DNA from: an uncultured Lachnospiraceae bacterium
Lineage (GTDB): Bacteria > Bacillota_A > Clostridia > Lachnospirales > Lachnospiraceae
NCBI GenBank assembly: GCA_946529195.1
Contig: CAMMZE010000017.1
Span: 1 to 11,680 of the forward strand
Length of the DNA stretch: 11,680 bases
Direction of reading: 5' to 3'
The notes under the pieces were generated by a model. It made no database searches. It was not told the DNA's origin and was given only the letters and a program-made list of their open reading frames with translations. The number at the start of each line of letters is the position of its first letter. Positions within the stretch are counted from its first letter, which is position 1. Positions 6,363-11,680 of the stretch are shown piece by piece. Both the position numbers and the translations under genes were made by a program.

Positions 6363-6962
6363 TCAATAGGTCTCTGTGTCGTCGTAATCACCGGCAACAG
6401 GAGGAGCAGAGAAGACATCCTCATCCGGAGCAAGGCTGTTTCCGTACTTGGCTACTCCAGAGAGCAGGAAATAGATGAGCGCACTGATCAGGGAGCCGCC
6501 TTCGGTAATGAACGTTGTTGTCGAAGACTGTACGTCCGGAATATCCTTGAAGAGGAAAATTGCGGCAATCGGGAAGACGATTCCGAGAACAAAAGAAATC
6601 AGGGAAACAATACCTGCTGTGCGCAGAGACTTCACTGTAACCATGGAGAAAGGAGTTCCGCGGCCAGTCTCTTTAAGAGCCTTGCGGACACTGCGGATAA
6701 CGATCAGGGCCAGGAGCATCAGGATGACAACGCCAACCATTAAAAAGGTGAGCGGCATACGGAACTGGGCAATCATCTCTGGTGTATAGTTCTGCAGGCT
6801 GGAAACTGAAATGGCGCCTTTCTCTATGGCTTCACGGATGAAAGAGATATCAAGTCCGATAAAAATCAGAACAGTGGCGGCTGCAATCAGGATTGTTACA
6901 AGAACCATGATCCAGAAAAAGATGGCATATAAAACGCCTAAAAACTTTGCTAAACCTTTCAA
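6363..6962 (-). CDS. Four-helix membrane protein, DUF2975-like
   Basis: This 199-residue protein has four predicted membrane segments at about 11-36, 70-93, 114-136 and 154-172, and an acidic soluble tail (EDVFSAPPVAGDYDDTETY). The stretch GRGTPFSMVTVKSLRTAG between helices 2 and 3 resembles the G-x-P-F-S motif of DUF2975 proteins, and the length and helix number fit, but I assign the family from memory only. Its function is unknown. The likely start is TTG at 6962, because AGGAGG lies eight bases upstream. It has its own promoter and terminator, so it is probably a single-gene unit. In other Bacillota DUF2975 genes often sit beside a small XRE-type regulator; none is seen here. Confidence 0.82.
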   Translation of the reverse strand: MKGLAKFLGVLYAIFFWIMVLVTILIAAATVLIFIGLDISFIREAIEKGAISVSSLQNYTPEMIAQFRMPLTFLMVGVVILMLLALIVIRSVRKALKETGRGTPFSMVTVKSLRTAGIVSLISFVLGIVFPIAAIFLFKDIPDVQSSTTTFITEGGSLISALIYFLLSGVAKYGNSLAPDEDVFSAPPVAGDYDDTETY

Positions 6963-7009
6963 ATGTAATTCCTCCTTTTAGAGTCTGATATACAAAATCT
7001 TACGAAATC

Positions 7010-7038
7010 ATTGTAACGCGGACACGGGAAAATTTCAA
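7010..7038 (-). promoter_or_regulatory. Promoter of the DUF2975-like gene
   Basis: On the minus strand TTGAAA (7038-7033) is separated by 17 bases from TACAAT (7015-7010). The spacing is ideal for sigma-A and each box differs from consensus by one base. It gives a leader of about 40 bases before the TTG start. It fires away from the dsdA promoter. Confidence 0.7.
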
Positions 7039-7057
7039 TAAAAAAACTGATACTTCA

Positions 7058-7066
7058 TGTTATAAT
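7058..7066 (+). promoter_or_regulatory. Extended -10 promoter of dsdA
   Basis: TGTTATAAT is a perfect extended -10 element (TGN then TATAAT at 7061-7066). The -35 region is a poor match, as is common with extended -10 promoters. Transcription would start near 7073, which excludes the upstream GTG at 7078 as a practical start for dsdA and favours the ATG at 7120. The TATAAT also forms one arm of the palindrome TATAAT-G-ATTATA (7061-7073), a possible operator. The rest of 6963-7119 shows only the two promoters and the two ribosome binding sites. Confidence 0.7.
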
Positions 7067-7119
7067 GATTATATTCTGTGAAAACGGGAAAAATAGGACC
7101 GGAAGGAGCGGATAATAGG

Positions 7120-8400
7120 ATGAATAGAGAAACGGTTCTGGAACAATTGCAAAAACGTCAGGAGCTGCTCTGGCTGAATCCTGAACTGGAGCAGACCGAA
7201 GCAGGCAGTGTGATAAACGGATATAAATTTATACATATGAAAGCGGCGCAGAACCGCTTTATGCGTTTTATGCCATATATTGCCAAGGCATTTCCGGAGA
7301 CAGCAGCCAAGAGGGGCGTGATCGAGTCCCAGCTGATTGAGATCCCTGCCATGAAAGAATATATGAACGGGGAAGGCGCCGGGATCCGGGGCAGGGTTTT
7401 TGTAAAAGACGATGCCCGTCTGCCCATTGCCGGGTCGGTCAAGGCCCGGGGAGGCATTCATGAGGTGCTGAAGATCGCAGAAACGCTGGGCCAGCAGGCA
7501 GGCCTTCTGCATCCTCTGGATGATTATGCAAAGATTGATTCAGAGGAGTTTAAGGCATTTTACGGTCAGTACACCATCCAGGTGGGTTCTACAGGCAATC
7601 TGGGAATCAGCATCGGGAGGACGGCCGCAAGAATGGGCTTTCAGGCGGTGGTCCATATGTCTTCTGACGCCAGGCAGTGGAAGAAGGATCTGCTGCGCAG
7701 TGAGGGTGTGACAGTGATAGAGTATGAAGGCGATTACAGTCAGGCAGTGGCTGCGGGAAGAAAGGCTTCCGAATCGGATGAAATGAGCTTTTTCATCGAT
7801 GATGAGAACTCGGAAGACCTCTTTTTCGGCTATTCCACAGCGGCCATGCGGACCCTGGTCCAGCTGCGCAAGCTGAGCATTCCGGTCGGGAAAAAGCATC
7901 CTCTTTTCTTATATCTGCCCTGCGGGGTGGGCGGTGCGCCCGGCGGCATTACCTTTGGATTCAAGCAGCTCTTTGGCGACGCGGTTCACTGCTTTTTCGC
8001 AGAGCCGGTCGAAGCGCCTTGCTTTACACTGGGCATGGCCGGCGGAAAGTATGAGAAGAGCCGCGTGCAGGAAATCGGGCTGACAGGAAAAACAGCCGCG
8101 GACGGTCTGGCAGTCGCCAGCCCTTCTGCCTTTGCCTGCCGGATGATGCGGCCGCTCATGTCCGGAGCTTTTACGGTATCAGATGAGCACATGATGAGCT
8201 GGCAGAAAAAGGTCATGGATCTGGAGAAGATCAGGCTGGAGCTTTCTGCCTGCGCGGGATTTGCCGGCGTAATGGATATCGAGAGAGCCGGCAGTGCCTG
8301 GGAGGAATACCTGAGAGCACATGAACTGACAGATTATATGGACCAGGCGACCCACATCGTCTGGGGAACCGGCGGCGGGCTGATGCCGGCAGAGGACTGA
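7120..8400 (+). CDS. dsdA: D-serine ammonia-lyase (PLP-dependent)
   Basis: DsdA converts D-serine to pyruvate and ammonia in the cytoplasm, detoxifying it or using it as a nutrient. The 426-residue protein is close to the usual length of about 440. The cofactor lysine is K108 in AGSVKARGG. The phosphate-binding loop is GSTGNLG (156-162), and the Gly-rich LPCGVGGAPGGITFG (266-280) and FFAEPVEAP (292-300) are typical of the family. I chose the ATG at 7120, with AAGGAG eleven bases upstream; an in-frame GTG at 7078 would add 14 residues but has no ribosome binding site and lies next to the transcription start. Neither a dsdC regulator nor a dsdX permease is nearby. A YitT-type membrane protein follows 63 bases downstream with no promoter or terminator that I can see between them. 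Confidence 0.95.
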   Translation: MNRETVLEQLQKRQELLWLNPELEQTEAGSVINGYKFIHMKAAQNRFMRFMPYIAKAFPETAAKRGVIESQLIEIPAMKEYMNGEGAGIRGRVFVKDDARLPIAGSVKARGGIHEVLKIAETLGQQAGLLHPLDDYAKIDSEEFKAFYGQYTIQVGSTGNLGISIGRTAARMGFQAVVHMSSDARQWKKDLLRSEGVTVIEYEGDYSQAVAAGRKASESDEMSFFIDDENSEDLFFGYSTAAMRTLVQLRKLSIPVGKKHPLFLYLPCGVGGAPGGITFGFKQLFGDAVHCFFAEPVEAPCFTLGMAGGKYEKSRVQEIGLTGKTAADGLAVASPSAFACRMMRPLMSGAFTVSDEHMMSWQKKVMDLEKIRLELSACAGFAGVMDIERAGSAWEEYLRAHELTDYMDQATHIVWGTGGGLMPAED

Positions 8401-8463
8401 TGTCGGGGCTGAGAATTCAGATATCGAAATATATGACGCACCGATTATAAGGAGATATTAGTT

Positions 8464-9312
8464 ATGAAATCGATAAGAAGAGCCATACAGAGCATGATGT
8501 CCCTGATTATGATTTCTTTTGGCGCCTTGCTGGCCAGTTTTTCAGTAGCCTGTATTCTGCTGCCCAATGATGCGATCGACTATGGTACAGCCGGTATTGC
8601 CATCATCATCAGCAAGCTGACGGGTTACAAACTGTCCCTCTGCGTGCTGGTGGTATTTCTGCCTTTCCTGATTGCGGGATTATTCATGCTGGGCAAACGG
8701 TTTTTCCTCCGGGCAGCAATTGGTTCCGTAATCTACATGATCGGGCTGGACTACTTTGAAAGGATGCCCTTTGAACTCAATGTGGAGCACTTTATTGCCG
8801 TGGCCTTCGGCGGCGCCATCCTGGGCGCGGGTCTTTCCCTGATCCTCCGCTTCGGCGGCTGTATCGACGGGTCGGAGATTCTGGCCAATATTATCGTTTC
8901 CAAGCTATCGGAAAAGACCAAGAAGAATTACAGTATGACCGGTGTGCTGCTGATTTTTAATATCGGCGTATACATTGCAGTATTTGTCCTGATCAACCAG
9001 AACAGCGCACTGCTGAGTCTCCTGGTTTACGTTGTCGCGACAGCCATCATAGACCACTTCACGGACCGTTTCGAGGCCATCAAGCAGGTGACGGTCATTA
9101 CTCAGAATCCGACCGAGATGATCCGGCGGATCCGGGAGGATATGAACAAGACCGTGACGGTTATGGATTCCTACGGGGCCATTGCCGGCCAGAACAAGAC
9201 CCTGATCTGCTATGTGACTTATTTTGAACTGCAGAAGCTCCGTGAGATTCTGGCAGATTTTGAGGGCAAGGCCTTTATCACCGTTTCGACAGTTGATGAG
9301 ATCATGCGCTGA
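8464..9312 (+). CDS. YitT family membrane protein with C-terminal DUF2179 domain
   Basis: This 282-residue protein has about five or six hydrophobic segments (near 12-34, 40-52, 57-76, 82-97, 110-130 and 158-198). A soluble DUF2179 domain of about 80 residues (203-282) closes with KAFITVSTVDEIM. The motif RFGGCIDGSEILA (129-141) matches the GGxxDGxE version of the YitT signature. The family is widespread in Bacillota; its biochemical function is not established, though transport roles have been suggested. AAGGAG lies nine bases before the ATG. It stands between dsdA and an ABC-class ATPase gene, and its TGA overlaps the ribosome binding site of the latter, so all three genes are probably in one operon. 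Confidence 0.93.
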   Translation: MKSIRRAIQSMMSLIMISFGALLASFSVACILLPNDAIDYGTAGIAIIISKLTGYKLSLCVLVVFLPFLIAGLFMLGKRFFLRAAIGSVIYMIGLDYFERMPFELNVEHFIAVAFGGAILGAGLSLILRFGGCIDGSEILANIIVSKLSEKTKKNYSMTGVLLIFNIGVYIAVFVLINQNSALLSLLVYVVATAIIDHFTDRFEAIKQVTVITQNPTEMIRRIREDMNKTVTVMDSYGAIAGQNKTLICYVTYFELQKLREILADFEGKAFITVSTVDEIMR

Positions 9313-9317
9313 GGAGG
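9311..9317 (+). promoter_or_regulatory. RBS that decides a TTG start, overlapping the YitT stop
   Basis: GAGGAGG overlaps the TGA (9310-9312) of the YitT gene and lies seven bases before the TTG at 9325. No ATG is placed as well, so TTG is taken as the start of the ATPase gene, and translation of the two genes is probably coupled. Confidence 0.75.
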
Positions 9318-9324
9318 AATCATT

Positions 9325-11100
9325 TTGGCATATTATGATAAGAAACAGGGCGGCGGCAGGCTCAGGCAGGGAAGGCAGATAGCAAGGGCGCAGGGAACAG
9401 CTGACCAGCTGCGGGAACTTCTTGCCCGGATTGATCACAGGGGCTATCCGGCTTACAAGGATCTGACCGGACAGTGGGACTTTGCAGGATACACTCTGGT
9501 CATCGACCATGTGCAGGGAGACCCTTTTGCATCCCCGTCCTCCGTGCATGTAGAGGTCAGCGGCAAAAAGGCAGGATTTCCGGAAAGTCTGTATGACCGG
9601 AAATGGAAAAAGACAGCCCTGGAAGATCATCTGCTCCGTCTGTTTGACAGCAGCGCGCGGGCCTATAGCTTCCGGGCCGGCGGGTCCGGTAAGAGCGGTC
9701 TGATCGAGAGCAGCCGGCCGGGGCAGGAAGTCTTAGAGCGGAGCATGTGTCATGTCGACCCTGCGGATGGCAGCCTTTTTCTGGGTATGAAGATCGGATT
9801 TCCGGCACATGGCCGGACAATTGATGCAAAAAGTCTGGAAAAGATTCTCTTTGTTTATCTGCCGGAATGCGTCCAGAAGACTCTTTTTTACAGGAATCTG
9901 GATACGGAAAAGCTGCAGCAGGCGATAGATCTGGCGGATGACCAGCACTTTATCCGGGAGGAAATGGGCCGGCGCGGCCTGATCGTATTTGCAGGCAACG
10001 GATCCATCCTTCCCCGCAGGAGCGGGGTGTCCCAGCTGCCGATGAAAGAGGCGGTTCCCTTTCAGTCGCCGGCTTCGCTGGAAGTAGAAATGGAGCTGCC
10101 CCACCGCGGCCTTTTGCGGGGCATGGGGATCCGGAAAGGGATCACCCTGATTGTCGGGGGCGGCTATCACGGGAAATCGACTCTTCTGGACGCTATTATG
10201 CTGGGCGTCTATGACCACATTGCAGGGGATGGGCGTGAATATGTGCTGACAGATGCTTCTGCCATGAAGATCCGGGCGGAGGACGGCAGGATTGTGGAAG
10301 ACGCCGACATCTCGATGTTTATCAATCATTTGCCCGGCGGGACCGACAGCAGGCACTTTTCGACGGAAAATGCCAGCGGCAGCACATCGCAGGCGGCTAA
10401 TATCACGGAAGCCATTCAGGCGGGAGCCGGGGTCTTTCTGATTGATGAAGATACAAGCGCGACCAATTTTATGATGCGGGATGCCCTGATGCGGGAGCTG
10501 ATCCCGGAGGAAAAAGAACCGATTACCCCCTTCCTGGAGCGGATCAGTGAAATCTATGCCGGTTATGGCATTTCTACGATTCTGGTTGCGGGAAGCTTTG
10601 GTGCCTACTTTGAGAAAGCAGATACCATTTTGCAGATGGATTCTTACGAAGCCATTGATATCACCGCGAGGGCCAAAGAGATTGCGGCAGCCCATGCAGA
10701 AAGCCAGAAAGGTCCGGATGCGTCGGCAGAGCAGGAAGCATCATTTATGACCGGGAAGGAAGACGCCGTCAGACCGGTCCGTCCCCTGCGGCTTTCCGAG
10801 AGAAGCAAGCTGCGGGTCAGCGGGAAAGAGGGCTTTTCCATAGACCGGGGCCGCGCAGACCTGCGCTATGTGGAGCAGATCGCAGATCCGGAGCAGGCAA
10901 CAGCCCTGGCATACATCACCCAGCAGATCCTGACCCGGGCAGACGGCAAAAAAGACCTGATCCAGCTGGCAGAAGAAACCTGCCGCCAGATGGAGAAAGA
11001 AGGATTCAAAGCCCTTTACAGCGGGCACGCCATGCCGCAGATGGCCATGCCCAGAAAACTGGAGATTTGTGCAGCCGCAAGCCGCTTCCGGCGGGGATGA
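9325..11100 (+). CDS. ABC-class ATPase (ABC_ATPase / MRB1590-like)
   Basis: This 591-residue cytoplasmic protein belongs to the COG3044 'predicted ATPase of the ABC class' group, the bacterial relatives of the trypanosome RNA-editing factor MRB1590. It has an N-terminal domain of about 1-180, the ATPase core in the middle, and a C-terminal helical domain (about 485-591). Walker A is GGGYHGKST (278-286), the ABC-signature-like segment is ASGSTSQAAN (350-359), and Walker B is VFLIDEDTSATNFM (370-383) with D374, E375 and D376. It has no membrane segments and no transporter partner, so it is not a classical importer or exporter. MRB1590 binds RNA, which makes nucleic-acid binding a reasonable guess, but the role in bacteria is unknown to me. 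A charged, Ala-rich stretch at 445-485 separates core and tail. Its start is TTG with a strong ribosome binding site. Confidence 0.93.
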   Translation: MAYYDKKQGGGRLRQGRQIARAQGTADQLRELLARIDHRGYPAYKDLTGQWDFAGYTLVIDHVQGDPFASPSSVHVEVSGKKAGFPESLYDRKWKKTALEDHLLRLFDSSARAYSFRAGGSGKSGLIESSRPGQEVLERSMCHVDPADGSLFLGMKIGFPAHGRTIDAKSLEKILFVYLPECVQKTLFYRNLDTEKLQQAIDLADDQHFIREEMGRRGLIVFAGNGSILPRRSGVSQLPMKEAVPFQSPASLEVEMELPHRGLLRGMGIRKGITLIVGGGYHGKSTLLDAIMLGVYDHIAGDGREYVLTDASAMKIRAEDGRIVEDADISMFINHLPGGTDSRHFSTENASGSTSQAANITEAIQAGAGVFLIDEDTSATNFMMRDALMRELIPEEKEPITPFLERISEIYAGYGISTILVAGSFGAYFEKADTILQMDSYEAIDITARAKEIAAAHAESQKGPDASAEQEASFMTGKEDAVRPVRPLRLSERSKLRVSGKEGFSIDRGRADLRYVEQIADPEQATALAYITQQILTRADGKKDLIQLAEETCRQMEKEGFKALYSGHAMPQMAMPRKLEICAAASRFRRG

Positions 11101-11173
11101 GAGCGATGACGAGGAGGCAAGTCCTGTGAACGGGCAGGTCTTATGCGGTCGAGCAATACATTAGAAGTAAATC

Positions 11174-11202
11174 TTGCTGAGGTCTGACAACTGTGCTATA
11201 AT
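11174..11202 (+). promoter_or_regulatory. metG promoter
   Basis: TTGCTG (11174-11179) is followed after 17 bases by TATAAT (11197-11202), and a TG at 11194-11195 extends the -10 box. Transcription would start near 11209, leaving a leader of about 30 bases with AAGGAGG at 11221-11227. A 7-base inverted repeat, AATACAT (11155-11161) and ATGTATT (11204-11210), brackets the promoter and might be an operator or chance. The leader is too short for a T-box or S-box riboswitch. Confidence 0.75.
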
Positions 11203-11217
11203 CATGTATTAGCGTAA

Positions 11218-11680
<463 letters not shown>

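Noticed and set aside
5511..6743. 410-codon plus-strand frame spanning the radical SAM and membrane protein genes
   Set aside because: It crosses two real minus-strand genes and the terminator between them and resembles no protein family.
7078..7119. GTG at 7078 as the dsdA start
   Set aside because: It lies about five bases from the predicted transcription start and has no ribosome binding site; the extra 14 residues do not resemble DsdA.
8905..9630. 241-codon minus-strand frame across the YitT/ATPase junction
   Set aside because: It is antisense to two real genes and spans their shared stop/RBS junction; no family features are seen.
9733..10695. 320-codon minus-strand frame opposite the ATPase gene
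   Set aside because: It is antisense to the Walker motifs of a firmly identified protein and has no start signals.
11119..11142. Possible terminator after the ATPase gene
   Set aside because: The stem AAG-T-CCTG with CAGG-T-CTT has a mismatch and is followed by ATGCGG, not a T-run. How the dsdA transcript ends before the metG promoter is not clear from the sequence.

Overview
The window looks like chromosomal DNA of a Gram-positive anaerobe of the Clostridia, most likely Lachnospiraceae or a relative. The reasons are strong AGGAGG-type ribosome binding sites, two genes that appear to start with TTG, a secreted surface protein with S-layer-homology-like repeats of a Cys-containing variant common in that group, and the gene families present. 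This assignment is inference; there is no rRNA gene in the window.

Left edge (1-462): the end of an AT-richer gene for a small DUF2442 protein, cut by the window edge, followed by a near-perfect 62-base palindrome of the REP type.

Left half (463-6962, all minus strand, read from 6962 down to 463): a four-helix membrane protein with its own promoter and terminator; a B12-binding/radical SAM protein of the DUF4080 type; gpsA (glycerol-3-phosphate dehydrogenase, phospholipid precursor synthesis) with a likely promoter at the end of the radical SAM gene; and a 1007-residue secreted beta-helix protein with an Ig-like domain and three SLH-like repeats. The ribosome binding site of this last gene overlaps the gpsA stop codon.

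Divergence point (6963-7119): two promoters fire in opposite directions. The rightward one has an extended -10 that sits inside a 13-base palindrome.

Right half (7120-11680, all plus strand): dsdA (PLP-dependent D-serine ammonia-lyase), a YitT-family membrane protein and an ABC-class ATPase of the ABC_ATPase/MRB1590 type lie in one tight run and are probably co-transcribed. After a new promoter comes metG, cut by the right window edge.

Most of the window is ordinary chromosome. I do not see a defence locus, prophage, CRISPR array or biosynthetic cluster. The items most worth following are the D-serine lyase/YitT/ATPase gene run, the surface protein coupled to gpsA, the terminator placed directly in front of the radical SAM gene, and the REP-like palindrome beside a possible gene remnant.
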